Shown piece by piece: positions 34,971-45,199 of a stretch of 64,000 nucleotides of DNA; positions within the stretch are counted from its first letter, which is position 1; each line of letters opens with the position of its first letter. The notes beneath the pieces are model-generated. The model searched no databases. It worked only from the letters and a program-made list of their open reading frames with translations, and was not told where the DNA came from. The translations under genes and the position numbers were made by a program. Source of the stretch: an uncultured Corynebacterium sp. (lineage in GTDB: Bacteria; Actinomycetota; Actinomycetes; Mycobacteriales; Mycobacteriaceae); the NCBI GenBank assembly GCA_943913645.1, contig CALTYZ010000011.1, forward strand, positions 17,868 to 81,867. Reading direction: 5' to 3'.

Positions 34971-36187
34971 GTGATGTGCAAAATAAGTTCACTGATCAAG
35001 AGCTCGAACGCATGAGCAACGCTGAACTCGCGGCGCTCGGTACCGAGCTCGATGACGTCACGGTTGCCTACCGGAAGGAACGCTATCCGGTTGAGGGTGA
35101 CCCACGTGAGAAGGCGGCGGCGGCCGGCATTAATGTCTGGCTTGGTATCGCTGTTCTCGCTGCGATCGCATTCTTGGGCGTGTATCTCTTTTGGCCATGG
35201 GAGCCGAAGTTCCACGGGGATGAGGGTTTGGCAATGTACACCCTCTATACTCCGCTCCTCGGACTGACTTCTGCGCTGAGCTTCGTCTCGCTCGGGATTG
35301 CCATGGTCCAATACGTCAAGAAGTTCATTCCGGAGGAAGTTTCAGTTCAACGTCGTCACGATGGGCGCTCGTCCGAGATCGACCGTCGTACAACGACCGC
35401 GTTGTTGAACGACGCGTGGGAGACGTCTACGCTTGGACGCCGAAGCGCTATGAAAGGCCTGCTTGGCACCGCTGGCCTGCTCGCAGGGCTGGTCGTAATC
35501 GCTCCACTCGGTGGATTGATTAAGAATCCGTGGCGCGAGCGGCACCAGTTGGGTTACATGGGTGACGGAACGCTGTGGACCCATGGGTGGACCGTTCAGG
35601 ATCAAGGCGTCAAAGTCTATTTGGGACGCGACACGGGTGCTATTGCTGAGCTTCACTCCGGTGCTGGCGGGGACCACTACACAACAGCTGGTGTCTCGCG
35701 TCTTGTGCGCATGCGGCCCGAGGACCTTTCAGCAGCAGCGATGGAAACTGTCTTCCCCTTGTATCCAGAAGACGTCAACGACGGCGACCTCTACGACCCC
35801 AAGCGCGACGTGTACGAACAACACATGCACTCGCTTCACGGTCCGCGCAATGCCGTGATGTTGATCCGGCTTCGTTCCCAGGACGCTCAACGCGTCATTG
35901 AGCGCGAAGGCCAGGAAGACTTCCACTACGGCGACTATTATGCGTACTCCAAGATTTGTACGCACATCGGTTGCCCCACGTCTCTGTACGAGGCGCAAAC
36001 AAACCGCATTCTGTGTCCGTGCCACCAGTCGCAATTTGACGCGCTGCAGTACGGTAAACCGATCTTCGGCCCGGCCGCCCGCGCACTACCGCAGCTGCCG
36101 GTCACAATTGACGAAGATGGATATCTCATCGCCAACGGTAACTTCATTGAGCCCGTCGGCCCGGCATTCTGGGAGCGTCGATCGTAA
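34967..36187 (+). CDS. qcrA: Cytochrome bc1 complex, Rieske iron-sulfur subunit
   Basis: This is the actinobacterial Rieske protein of 406 aa, with three N-terminal membrane helices in place of the usual one. A twin-arginine-like [11 protein letters not shown] precedes the third helix. Cluster ligands are Cys331/His333 and Cys350/His353, with the disulfide pair Cys336/Cys352. The ATG at 34967 overlaps the qcrC stop; its TAA overlaps the qcrB ATG. The three genes are plainly co-translated. Confidence 0.96.
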   Translation: MSDVQNKFTDQELERMSNAELAALGTELDDVTVAYRKERYPVEGDPREKAAAAGINVWLGIAVLAAIAFLGVYLFWPWEPKFHGDEGLAMYTLYTPLLGLTSALSFVSLGIAMVQYVKKFIPEEVSVQRRHDGRSSEIDRRTTTALLNDAWETSTLGRRSAMKGLLGTAGLLAGLVVIAPLGGLIKNPWRERHQLGYMGDGTLWTHGWTVQDQGVKVYLGRDTGAIAELHSGAGGDHYTTAGVSRLVRMRPEDLSAAAMETVFPLYPEDVNDGDLYDPKRDVYEQHMHSLHGPRNAVMLIRLRSQDAQRVIEREGQEDFHYGDYYAYSKICTHIGCPTSLYEAQTNRILCPCHQSQFDALQYGKPIFGPAARALPQLPVTIDEDGYLIANGNFIEPVGPAFWERRS

Positions 36188-37827
36188 TGAGCACCAAACT
36201 CGCACAAGCCGCGGACAATGTCGATTCGCGCTACACCATTGCCGGATTTATCCGGCCGCAGCTGAATAAGGTGTTCCCGAGCCACTGGTCGTTCATGCTC
36301 GGCGAAATGGCGTTATACAGCTTCATCATCCTGCTTTTAACAGGTATTTACCTCGCACTGTTCTTTGATCCCTCAATTACGAAGGTGATTTATGACGGCG
36401 CGTACCTGCCTCTCAACGGTGTTGAAATGTCGCGTGCCTACGCGACTGCGCTAGACATCTCGTTCGACGTTCGCGGCGGGCTGTTTGTCCGCCAGATGCA
36501 CCACTGGGCTGCGTTGATGTTCATGATGGCGATGTTCGCTCACATGATGCGCATCTTCTTCACTGGTGCTTTCCGTCGCCCGCGCGAGGCAAACTGGGTG
36601 ATCGGTGTGACCCTGATCCTTTTGGGGATGATCGAGGGCTTCATGGGCTATTCGCTGCCGGATGATCTCCTCTCAGGTGTTGGTCTGCGGATTATGTCCG
36701 CGATCATCCTCGGTCTCCCGATCATTGGTACCTGGATGCACTGGGCAATTTTCGGCGGTGACTTCCCGTCGGACCTCATGCTTGACCGGTTCTACATCCT
36801 TCACGTGCTGATCCTGCCGGGCATCATCCTGGCGCTGATTGCTGCCCACCTGCTGCTCGTTTGGTTCCAGAAGCACACCCAGTTCCCCGGACCTGGGCGC
36901 ACCGAGAACAATGTGGTTGGGATCCGGATTCTGCCGGTATTCGCAGTCAAGGCCGTCGGCTTTATGATGATTGTCTTCGGTGTCCTTGCTGGCATGGCTG
37001 GTTTGACCACCATTAACGGGATCTGGAACATCGGGCCATACAACCCGTCACAGGTGTCTGCGGGTTCTCAGCCGGACGTGTACATGCTCTGGACCGATGG
37101 CGCCGCGCGTGTGATGCCAGCTTGGGAACTCTACCTCGGGAATTACACGATCCCTGGCGCATTCTGGGTTGCACTCATGGCGGGCGCCATGGTGGTGCTG
37201 CTCATCAGCTACCCATTCATTGAGAAGGCGGTGACTGGTGATACCGCTCACCATAACCTGCTTCAGCGCCCGCGCGATGTGCCTGTGCGTACCGGCATCG
37301 GTGTCATGGCTCTGGTCTTTTTCCTGATCTTGACCATCTCCGGCGGTAATGACCACGTAGCTCACTTCTTCCAAATCTCACTGAATGCGATGACGTGGTT
37401 TGGTCGTATCGGGCTGATTGTTCTTCCACCGTTGGCGTACGTAATCACGTACCGTCTCTGTGTCGGGCTGCAGCGCTCTGATCGCGAGGTGCTCGAACAC
37501 GGTATTGAAACCGGCATCATCAAGAAACTGCCGAATGGCGCGTTTGTGGAAATCCACCAGCCGCTCGGCCCGGTTGATGAGCATGGTCACCCGATTCCGC
37601 TGGAATACGCAGGTGCACCGGTACCGAAACAGCTCAACCAGCTTGGGTTTGCAGATTCTGAAACCATTGGCGCGTTCCGTCCCGCTGAACTTGATGTCAC
37701 CGAGCGTGTTCGGGATGCCGTTCAAGAACACCACCACGAGGAAGTCGAAACTCTTCGCCACCTTGAGGCAATCAAGCACGAGACAGACCGTGATGCGACA
37801 TATGCGGACGGGAAGCCCCGGAGCTAA
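36187..37827 (+). CDS. qcrB: Cytochrome bc1 complex, cytochrome b subunit
   Basis: QcrB oxidises menaquinol and holds haems bL and bH. The 546-aa protein has eight or more helices. Haem-ligand regions are [21 protein letters not shown] in the second helix and the [25 protein letters not shown] pair further on; PEWY-like quinol-site variation was not resolved by eye. A long hydrophilic tail (about 120 aa) is typical of actinobacteria. It starts on the last base of the qcrA stop codon. A terminator follows. Confidence 0.96.
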   Translation: MSTKLAQAADNVDSRYTIAGFIRPQLNKVFPSHWSFMLGEMALYSFIILLLTGIYLALFFDPSITKVIYDGAYLPLNGVEMSRAYATALDISFDVRGGLFVRQMHHWAALMFMMAMFAHMMRIFFTGAFRRPREANWVIGVTLILLGMIEGFMGYSLPDDLLSGVGLRIMSAIILGLPIIGTWMHWAIFGGDFPSDLMLDRFYILHVLILPGIILALIAAHLLLVWFQKHTQFPGPGRTENNVVGIRILPVFAVKAVGFMMIVFGVLAGMAGLTTINGIWNIGPYNPSQVSAGSQPDVYMLWTDGAARVMPAWELYLGNYTIPGAFWVALMAGAMVVLLISYPFIEKAVTGDTAHHNLLQRPRDVPVRTGIGVMALVFFLILTISGGNDHVAHFFQISLNAMTWFGRIGLIVLPPLAYVITYRLCVGLQRSDREVLEHGIETGIIKKLPNGAFVEIHQPLGPVDEHGHPIPLEYAGAPVPKQLNQLGFADSETIGAFRPAELDVTERVRDAVQEHHHEEVETLRHLEAIKHETDRDATYADGKPRS

Positions 37828-37850
37828 ACGCGATTTGTGCGATCGCTTCT

Positions 37851-37880
37851 AGGACCCTTCCAATCGGGAAGGGTCCTTTT
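37851..37880 (+). terminator. Rho-independent terminator after qcrB
   Basis: AGGACCCTTCC (37851-37861) pairs with GGAAGGGTCCT (37867-37877) across a 5-nt loop and runs into TTTT. Confidence 0.9.
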
Positions 37881-37942
37881 GCCTGTTCACGACGCCATAC
37901 CGCTGCTTCGCATTACCCCTAGATGGGGGAGAGATGCTAGTT

Positions 37943-37960
37943 ATAACGGATTCATAACGG
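37943..37960 (+). promoter_or_regulatory. Direct-repeat operator, MtrA-box-like
   Basis: ATAACGG-ATTC-ATAACGG, two identical 7-mers with an 11-bp period, about 97 bp before the first NlpC/P60 gene. An almost identical element precedes the second gene. The one-helical-turn spacing suits an OmpR-type response regulator, and MtrA is known to control wall hydrolase genes in corynebacteria. Confidence 0.55.
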
Positions 37961-38057
37961 CATGCGAACTGGACATTACTGTTGCCATTTCGTAACCTAA
38001 TCGAGACATTGCGAGAGTAAACGCTATCCGCAAAGTACAAGGTTTGGAGTGAAATTC

Positions 38058-38822
38058 GTGGCTAAGCACCGTCGTCAGGAAAATAAAACCGCGGTCCGCA
38101 CTGTTGTAGCGGCTACCGCAGCGGTAGCCGGTGCCGCAGCACTGGCTCCTACCGCGCAGGCAGCCGAAGTGCGTGTGCCGAATACGCCGATCGCAGTGGA
38201 GATCCCGGGTATTGAAACCGTGCCCGGCATCGCCGCAATTCCCGGGATTGAGCAGTGGATTCCAGCTCTGACTGGAAAGAATGCAGACGCAGATATTCTT
38301 GCTGCGATCAAGGCTGTGCGCGCAGTGCCCGGCGTGGCTAACGTCCAGGGCTTCAATGCATACCTGGATCAATTGGAGGCACGCTACACGCCAGCCCCAG
38401 CGCCCGCACCAGCCCCAGCTCCCGTGGCACCGCCTCAGCAATACCATGCGCCTGCGCCCGCCCCTGCGCCGCAGGTATCTCAAGGTCAGAAGATTGTGGA
38501 TATCGCACGATCGAAGGTCGGAGCGCCATACGTCTACGGTGCGGCCGGGCCGAACGCATTTGACTGCTCAGGTTTTACCTCTTGGGTGTACCAGCAGGCT
38601 GGTATCTCTATTCCACGCACCTCGCAGGCGCAGGCATCCGCTGGTAAGAAAGTGCCACTGGATCAGCTGCAGCCGGGTGACATCGTGGCCTACTATTCAG
38701 GCGCATCGCACGTCGCTATCTATGTGGGCAACGGGATGATGATTGACGCGTTGAACTCGGGCACCCCGGTCGGTGAGCGGCCACTTCACATGATGCCAGT
38801 CCACTCGGCATTCCGTTTCTAA
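38058..38822 (+). CDS. Secreted NlpC/P60 peptidoglycan hydrolase
   Basis: This 254-aa protein has a basic Sec signal peptide ending near AQA-AEV (residues 35-36), a short N-terminal domain with PGIE/PGIA repeats, an Ala-Pro-rich linker and a C-terminal NlpC/P60 domain. The catalytic Cys is in DCSGFTSW and the His in SHVAIYVG. It should cleave peptide stems in the wall. The GTG at 38058 has GGAG 8 nt upstream; the GTG at 38049 sits directly on that site and is unlikely. A similar hydrolase follows on the same strand. Confidence 0.93.
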   Translation: MAKHRRQENKTAVRTVVAATAAVAGAAALAPTAQAAEVRVPNTPIAVEIPGIETVPGIAAIPGIEQWIPALTGKNADADILAAIKAVRAVPGVANVQGFNAYLDQLEARYTPAPAPAPAPAPVAPPQQYHAPAPAPAPQVSQGQKIVDIARSKVGAPYVYGAAGPNAFDCSGFTSWVYQQAGISIPRTSQAQASAGKKVPLDQLQPGDIVAYYSGASHVAIYVGNGMMIDALNSGTPVGERPLHMMPVHSAFRF

Positions 38823-38961
38823 ACTGGATTTGTGGGGCGCGCCCCATTTCATCCCTACACCCGCTGACGCATGGTGCCGGGAGGCGTGCGGTGAGTTTTG
38901 CTTATAGTTGTCGTGAAGGTTCGTGACAGATGTACAAAACAACTGTATGTGCGCTATAGTG

Positions 38962-38979
38962 ATAACGGTTTCATAAAGG
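38962..38979 (+). promoter_or_regulatory. Direct-repeat operator, MtrA-box-like (second copy)
   Basis: ATAACGG-TTTC-ATAAAGG, 11-bp period, 40 bp before the coiled-coil NlpC/P60 gene. It differs from the copy at 37943 by only two bases. Confidence 0.55.
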
Positions 38980-39019
38980 ACCGGTCTATAACTTGGGTCT
39001 ACGGGAGAGAGGATGGCAC

Positions 39020-40060
39020 GTGGGCAAGCACTCGAAGCGTCAGGTGGGGATCGGACGTAATCAGGCAGTTGCGTTAACCGCTGTAGGCGCGGTGTTTGCA
39101 ACACTGCCTCTCCCTGTAGCAAATGCAGATGAGGTCGATGACCTCATCGCCCAGATTGACGCGATTTCTCATGAGGCCTCTGCCAAGATGGAGCAGATCA
39201 AGGGCCTTGAAGATGAGATTGCGGCGGCGGAGACGCGTATTGGTGAACTCAACGCTGAAGCCGAAGTTGCCCGCGGTGAAGCCGACAGAGCCACCGGCTT
39301 GCGCGAAGGATTCCAGCAAAATGTAAACGGTATCGCGCAATCTCGTTACCGGAATACCTTGTCAGAACTCCTGCTGAACACGTTGGATTCCGGCAGCCCC
39401 CAGGCAGCAATTGATCGCGCAGTTTACCTCGAATCACTATCGCGCAATGCCGAGCGCACGATCGTTGACCTCAATGCTGCAAGCCGGAGCGCAGATGCAC
39501 GTTCTAACGAGGTCGGTCGTGCAGTTGGCGAGGCCGTCGTTAAGCGCGAAGAGCTCGACGCGAAGCGAAATAAGCTGGTGCGTGAGCGGGAAGAGCTGGA
39601 TGAACAAGTCCGTGTGATCGAGGCTCGCGTTGACGGGTTGAGCGCAGAGGGCCGCGAACGGTGGATTGAGAAAGACGGTGCCCCGATCGATGTCAGCACC
39701 GTCGAACTTCCCGCGGCCGCGGGCTCAGGTGTAGTCGGTTCTGCAATGTCGCAGGTTGGTAAGCCATATGGGTGGGGGGCTACCGGACCAGATGCGTTCG
39801 ACTGCTCGGGCCTGATGGTGTGGTCCTTCGCTCAGCATGGGAAATCTATCCCACGTACCTCGCAAGCACAGTTGGCTGGAGGTACCGCTGTGCCGATGAG
39901 TCAGCTGCAGCCGGGAGACATTATCGGTTACTACCCAGGCACAACCCACGTCGGCATGTATATCGGGGACGGCAAGATTGTGCACGCCTCTGACTATGGT
40001 ATCCCAGTGCAGGTTGTAGCCTATGACTCGATGCCGATTTCGGGTGCTGTCCGCTACTAG
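39020..40060 (+). CDS. Secreted NlpC/P60 hydrolase with coiled-coil domain (RipA-like)
   Basis: This 346-aa protein has a Sec signal peptide (cleavage near ANA-DEV), about 190 residues of coiled coil rich in Glu/Ala/Arg (EVDDLIAQIDAISHEASAKMEQ onward), and a C-terminal NlpC/P60 domain. Cys is in DCSGLMVW, His in THVGMYIG, with a third His in VHASDY. The coiled coil resembles those that keep RipA-type enzymes autoinhibited and tie them to the divisome. I chose the GTG at 39020 with GAGAGGA upstream; the TTG at 38993 is less likely. Confidence 0.92.
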   Translation: MGKHSKRQVGIGRNQAVALTAVGAVFATLPLPVANADEVDDLIAQIDAISHEASAKMEQIKGLEDEIAAAETRIGELNAEAEVARGEADRATGLREGFQQNVNGIAQSRYRNTLSELLLNTLDSGSPQAAIDRAVYLESLSRNAERTIVDLNAASRSADARSNEVGRAVGEAVVKREELDAKRNKLVREREELDEQVRVIEARVDGLSAEGRERWIEKDGAPIDVSTVELPAAAGSGVVGSAMSQVGKPYGWGATGPDAFDCSGLMVWSFAQHGKSIPRTSQAQLAGGTAVPMSQLQPGDIIGYYPGTTHVGMYIGDGKIVHASDYGIPVQVVAYDSMPISGAVRY

Positions 40061-40110
40061 CACTCCCGTTGCTAGCGCCCGGTCGGGGAGGGGCCGGTGG
40101 AGCACACGAG

Positions 40111-41256
40111 ATGAGGGTGTTACTTGTCACCAATGATTTCCCGCCTGTGTTAGGCGGGATTCAATCATATGTACGCGACTACGTCGATGAACTCGTCCGA
40201 CGCGAAGGACCAGAGTCCGTCATCGTTTTCGCTGCAACGCCGCCCCATATGTCGGCTTCGGCATGGGACCGGCAACAGTCATATACGGTCGTTCGCTGGC
40301 CGCACCGGTTCTTGCTGCCCACACCGAGCGCGGCAAATGCGATGGCGGAGCTGATTCGTGTCCACAAGATCGACACCGTGTGGTTCGGCGCTGCGGCCCC
40401 CCTTGCCGTGCTCGGGCAGGCGGCACGACGCGCAGGCGCTCAGCGCGTCGTTGCAACCACCCATGGTCATGAGGTGGGGTGGTCCATGCTGCCCGGTACA
40501 CGCCAGATGTTGCAGCGAATTGGCCAAAGCGCAGACGTGGTCAGCTACATCTCACGTTTCACTCTTGCGCGACTGCGACCGGTGTTCGGTTCCCACCCTG
40601 ACTACGTCGCCTTGCCTTCTGGGGTTGACACTGACTTCTTCCACCCGGTCGATGAATCTACGCGCAAGCGCGTGCGAGACCAGCTTGGGGTTGTAGACGC
40701 CCCGCTGATCGTCTGCGCGTCTCGTCTTGTTCCGCGCAAAGGGCAAGACCAGCTTATTCGTGCGCTGCCCGAGATCCGCCGCCGAATACCAGGCGCAAGA
40801 TTGGTGCTCGTGGGCTCGGGCCATTACGGCAAAAAGCTGCGCCGCTTAGCGCGTGGGGTTGAGGGTGTGAGCTTTACTGGCGCCGTCGACAGAGATACCC
40901 TGCGCGACATCATGGCTACCGCTGATGTCTTTGCCATGCCGGCACGCACTCGAGGCCGCGGTTTAGATCTTGAGGGGCTCGGGATCGTCTACCTTGAAGC
41001 ACAGGCGTGCGCGGTGCCAGTGGTAGCGGGGGATTCTGGCGGCGCACCTGAGACCGTCACCGACAAGACTGGTGTCGTCATCGACGGGCGTGATCTGAGC
41101 GCGCTGATCGGCGCCGTGAGCACGTTACTTGAAGACGCCGCACTGCGTCACAGCATGGGCCAGGCTGGGCGCGAACATGTTTCAGCGAATTATTCCTGGG
41201 AGATTCTTGGAGATAGGTTCCGGGACGTGCTGCAAACGCAAAACCCCACAGTCTAA
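40111..41256 (+). CDS. pimB: GT4 mannosyltransferase PimB'
   Basis: PimB' adds the second mannose to phosphatidylinositol monomannoside on the cytoplasmic membrane face, using GDP-mannose. The 381-aa GT-B protein starts MRVLLVTNDFPPVLGGIQSY and has the GT4 donor-site motif EGLGIVYLEAQACAVPVVAGDSGGAPE. Gene order next to NlpC/P60 genes matches the characterised C. glutamicum pimB' locus from memory. The ATG has GGTGGAG upstream; the frame to 40069 is not needed. A related glycosyltransferase role remains possible. Confidence 0.87.
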   Translation: MRVLLVTNDFPPVLGGIQSYVRDYVDELVRREGPESVIVFAATPPHMSASAWDRQQSYTVVRWPHRFLLPTPSAANAMAELIRVHKIDTVWFGAAAPLAVLGQAARRAGAQRVVATTHGHEVGWSMLPGTRQMLQRIGQSADVVSYISRFTLARLRPVFGSHPDYVALPSGVDTDFFHPVDESTRKRVRDQLGVVDAPLIVCASRLVPRKGQDQLIRALPEIRRRIPGARLVLVGSGHYGKKLRRLARGVEGVSFTGAVDRDTLRDIMATADVFAMPARTRGRGLDLEGLGIVYLEAQACAVPVVAGDSGGAPETVTDKTGVVIDGRDLSALIGAVSTLLEDAALRHSMGQAGREHVSANYSWEILGDRFRDVLQTQNPTV

Positions 41257-41259
41257 AAT
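41254..41259 (+). promoter_or_regulatory. -10 box of a probable leaderless glucokinase promoter
   Basis: TAAAAT overlaps the pimB stop codon and lies 8 nt before the ATG at 41268. Confidence 0.5.
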
Positions 41260-41267
41260 TGCTAGCT

Positions 41268-42221
41268 ATGGCGTTCGCGAACGGCCTCACGGTCGGTTTT
41301 GATATTGGGGGGACAAACACACGTGCCGCTGTTGTCTCCGAGCAGGGGCAAGTCATGGCAGCACGTTCACGTCCGACGCCGCATGCCGCAGATGACCTCG
41401 TTCGCGCGATTGTTGACATGGTTGCAGACCTACGATCTGACTATGACGTGGCAGCGGTCGGAGTGGCGATTGCTGGTTTTTTGGACCCCGCTTGTGAAAT
41501 CGTTCGCTTCGCGCCGCATCTGCCGTGGCGTGATGATCGCCCAGTTCGTCGTGAACTGGAAGCAGCGCTTGGTTTGCCGGTGCGCTTAGAGCATGATGCG
41601 AATGCAGCTGCCTGGGGCGAATACAGATACGGCGCAGCGCAAACGGCGAAGACCTGGGTGTTTTTTGCTGTCGGCACCGGCATTGGTGCCACGCTGATGC
41701 ACAACGGAGAGATTTACCGCGGTTCGTTTGGTACCGCTCCCGAGTTCGGCCACCTCACCGTTGTACCAGGCGGGCGCGTGTGCTCATGCGGGAAAAAAGG
41801 CTGCCTTGAGCGCTACGCCTCCGGTACATCGCTGGTTGACTGTGCTGTTGAGCAAGCCACTCAAGGGCGGTACGACGAGTGCGGTTTGTATCGGCGGGTA
41901 GTCGATAAACGAGCGACGGGGCGCGATGTGATGTCTGCCGCGCGCCGTGGTGACGCGTTGGGCAAGGCTGCCGTCGGGAGTTTTGCTACGTGGCTGGGGC
42001 GGGGTCTTTCCATCGTGGCGGACGTGCTCGACCCGGCGTTGATCGTTCTCGGTGGCGGTGTGAGCGCCGACGCGGACTTATTTCTTGACCAGGCTCATGA
42101 CGAGATGGCTGCGACGATGGTTGGTGCTGGGTATCGCCCGGTGCCCGAGCTGTTGCGAGCAGAGCTGGGTCCGGATGCGGGTATGATCGGCGTAGCAGAT
42201 TTAGCCCGCGCGAGCCTCTGA
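41268..42221 (+). CDS. glk: ROK family glucokinase
   Basis: This 317-aa ROK protein phosphorylates glucose with ATP. It has the N-terminal phosphate loop GFDIGGTNTRAAVV, the substrate/catalytic region LEHDANAAAWGEYRYG, EFGHLTVVPGG and the ROK zinc motif CSCGKKGCLE. No DNA-binding domain precedes the kinase, so it is an enzyme rather than a ROK repressor. The ATG at 41268 lies 8 nt after TAAAAT. A specificity for another hexose cannot be ruled out. Confidence 0.9.
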   Translation: MAFANGLTVGFDIGGTNTRAAVVSEQGQVMAARSRPTPHAADDLVRAIVDMVADLRSDYDVAAVGVAIAGFLDPACEIVRFAPHLPWRDDRPVRRELEAALGLPVRLEHDANAAAWGEYRYGAAQTAKTWVFFAVGTGIGATLMHNGEIYRGSFGTAPEFGHLTVVPGGRVCSCGKKGCLERYASGTSLVDCAVEQATQGRYDECGLYRRVVDKRATGRDVMSAARRGDALGKAAVGSFATWLGRGLSIVADVLDPALIVLGGGVSADADLFLDQAHDEMAATMVGAGYRPVPELLRAELGPDAGMIGVADLARASL

Positions 42222-42233
42222 GGGAGTACGGAA

Positions 42234-43007
42234 ATGCGAAACCGGTGGTACTCAATCTTTAAGGCAACGCTCGGTCCTCCGCTGTGGGTATGGAACCGGC
42301 CCACGATCGAAGGCGCTGAACATATTCCGGATGAAGGGGCGGTGATTTTAGCGTCGAACCACCAAGCGGTGCTCGACTCGTTTTATCTGCCGCTGATGGT
42401 TCGGCGCCAGATCCAGTTCCCCGCCAAGAACGAGTACTTCACTGCTCCGGGCCTCAGCGGCAAGCTGCAGAAGTTCTTTTTCAGCTCTGTCGGGCAAATC
42501 CCGGTCGATCGCTCTGGTGCTGGTGCTGGTGATGCGATGGTCAAAGCGGCGGGTGAGGTGCTGGGTCGTGGGGGCGTCTTCGGAATCTACCCAGAAGGCA
42601 CCCGCTCACCTGATGGGCGCGTGTACAAAGGGCGCACCGGAATGGCACGCATTGCGATGGCATCAGGTGCACCCGTGGTGCTAGTTGCGATGCTCGGTAC
42701 CAGAGACGCCAATCCGATTGGAACGGTCGTTCCGCGTCCGGCCAAAGTCGGTATCAAAATCAGTGCCCGGATAGATCCGCATTCCTGGGCAGCCGACAAT
42801 GGGTTTGATCCCCAGTCGCGTGAAGTCATGCGGCCGTTTACTGATTACGTGATGCACCGGCTGGCAGGGCTTGCCGGTTACCCGTACGTTGACGTGTACG
42901 CCTCGGATGTCAAGGCAGCGCTTGAGCAAACCGGTGAATACCCCAAGGGGGCAGAACCTGGTGGTGAGGCCGAGACGATGTTCAACCCGGCTGGCGTTGC
43001 CCAGTAG
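42234..43007 (+). CDS. 1-acyl-sn-glycerol-3-phosphate acyltransferase (PlsC-like)
   Basis: This 257-aa membrane-associated acyltransferase has the HX4D motif in SNHQAVLDSFYLP, the acceptor region FPAKNEYF and the EGTRSPDGRVYKG motif. It should acylate lysophosphatidate, or possibly a PIM mannose given the nearby pimB. GGGAG lies a few bases before the ATG and the gene follows the glucokinase by 12 bp. The C-terminus is hydrophilic and Glu/Gly-rich. Confidence 0.9.
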   Translation: MRNRWYSIFKATLGPPLWVWNRPTIEGAEHIPDEGAVILASNHQAVLDSFYLPLMVRRQIQFPAKNEYFTAPGLSGKLQKFFFSSVGQIPVDRSGAGAGDAMVKAAGEVLGRGGVFGIYPEGTRSPDGRVYKGRTGMARIAMASGAPVVLVAMLGTRDANPIGTVVPRPAKVGIKISARIDPHSWAADNGFDPQSREVMRPFTDYVMHRLAGLAGYPYVDVYASDVKAALEQTGEYPKGAEPGGEAETMFNPAGVAQ

Positions 43008-43024
43008 GTAGGAGATAAGGCTTC

Positions 43025-43204
43025 GTGGACAAGGATTTGTTGATCCGAATTGCACTGGTGGTGCTTGTGGTGGCGGTGTATCTCATTGCCGACAGGGTCG
43101 GGTTTCATAACGCGGCGATTGCTCCAATCACAGTTGTGCTTGTGGCAGTAGTGATGTTCTGGCCCCGGTCAACCAGTCGGGGAAACGGCACGGATGCGAA
43201 GTAA
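43025..43204 (+). CDS. Small two-helix membrane protein (59 aa)
   Basis: This gene is short and easy to miss. The GTG at 43025 has GGAG about 9 nt upstream. The product has two hydrophobic helices (IRIALVVLVVAVYLIAD and AIAPITVVLVAVVMFW) and a polar, basic tail. It sits 17 bp after the acyltransferase and 5 bp before the exoribonuclease start, filling what would otherwise be a 200-bp gap in an operon. I recognise no family. Confidence 0.7.
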   Translation: MDKDLLIRIALVVLVVAVYLIADRVGFHNAAIAPITVVLVAVVMFWPRSTSRGNGTDAK

Positions 43205-43209
43205 GTACG

Positions 43210-43743
43210 GTGAAGTTCTTCTACGACACAGAGTTCATTGAGGATGGGTCCACAATTGAGCTCGTTTCTATCGGTATCGTCGCCCATGATGGGCGGGAGT
43301 ACTATGCGATTTCTCGCGAATTCGACGCTGCAAGTGCAAATGAGTGGGTCCGCGCCAATGTGTTGAGCAAGCTGCCGGAGCCGGATAACGCGGCGTGGAA
43401 ATCGCTCGCCACAATCCGTGATGAGGTATTCGAGTTTCTGACTGTGGGGGGGAGCAAACCCGAGTTGTGGGCATGGGTCGGCGCCTATGACCATGTGGTG
43501 CTGGCCCAGCTGTGGGGAGACATGCAACAACTTCCGCCGCAAGTTCCGCGTTTCACCCGCGAGTTAAAACAGTACTGGGAAATGGCGGGCAAGCCACGCT
43601 TGCCGCAGATTCCTGCCGGCAATCATGACGCCTTGGTAGACGCACGCCACAATCTGAACAAGTACCGTGTTTGCGCCAACGCCTTGCCACTTGATTGTTT
43701 CGGGAGGGTGTCCACATCGCGGAAACGTCCGTCCGTCTATTGA
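43210..43743 (+). CDS. 3'-5' exoribonuclease, Rv2179c-like (DEDDh)
   Basis: This 177-aa protein matches the Rv2179c family of RNase T-like exonucleases. The first acidic pair is in KFFYDTEFIEDG. A YDHVVLAQLWGDM segment supplies the next Asp, and NHDALVDARHNL carries the His-x-Asp end of DEDDh. It should trim RNA 3' ends with two metal ions. The GTG at 43210 is the only good start. It lies just upstream of aroG, as Rv2179c does in mycobacteria. Confidence 0.88.
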   Translation: MKFFYDTEFIEDGSTIELVSIGIVAHDGREYYAISREFDAASANEWVRANVLSKLPEPDNAAWKSLATIRDEVFEFLTVGGSKPELWAWVGAYDHVVLAQLWGDMQQLPPQVPRFTRELKQYWEMAGKPRLPQIPAGNHDALVDARHNLNKYRVCANALPLDCFGRVSTSRKRPSVY

Positions 43744-43770
43744 CATCTCGCTGGTCGTCTCGTTCGCTGA

Positions 43771-45189
<1,419 letters not shown>

Positions 45190-45199
45190 GGCTGCACGG

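Noticed and set aside
38834..38845. GGGGCGCGCCCC palindrome after the first NlpC/P60 gene as a terminator
   Set aside because: The stem leaves almost no loop and only TTTC follows; it is too weak to call.
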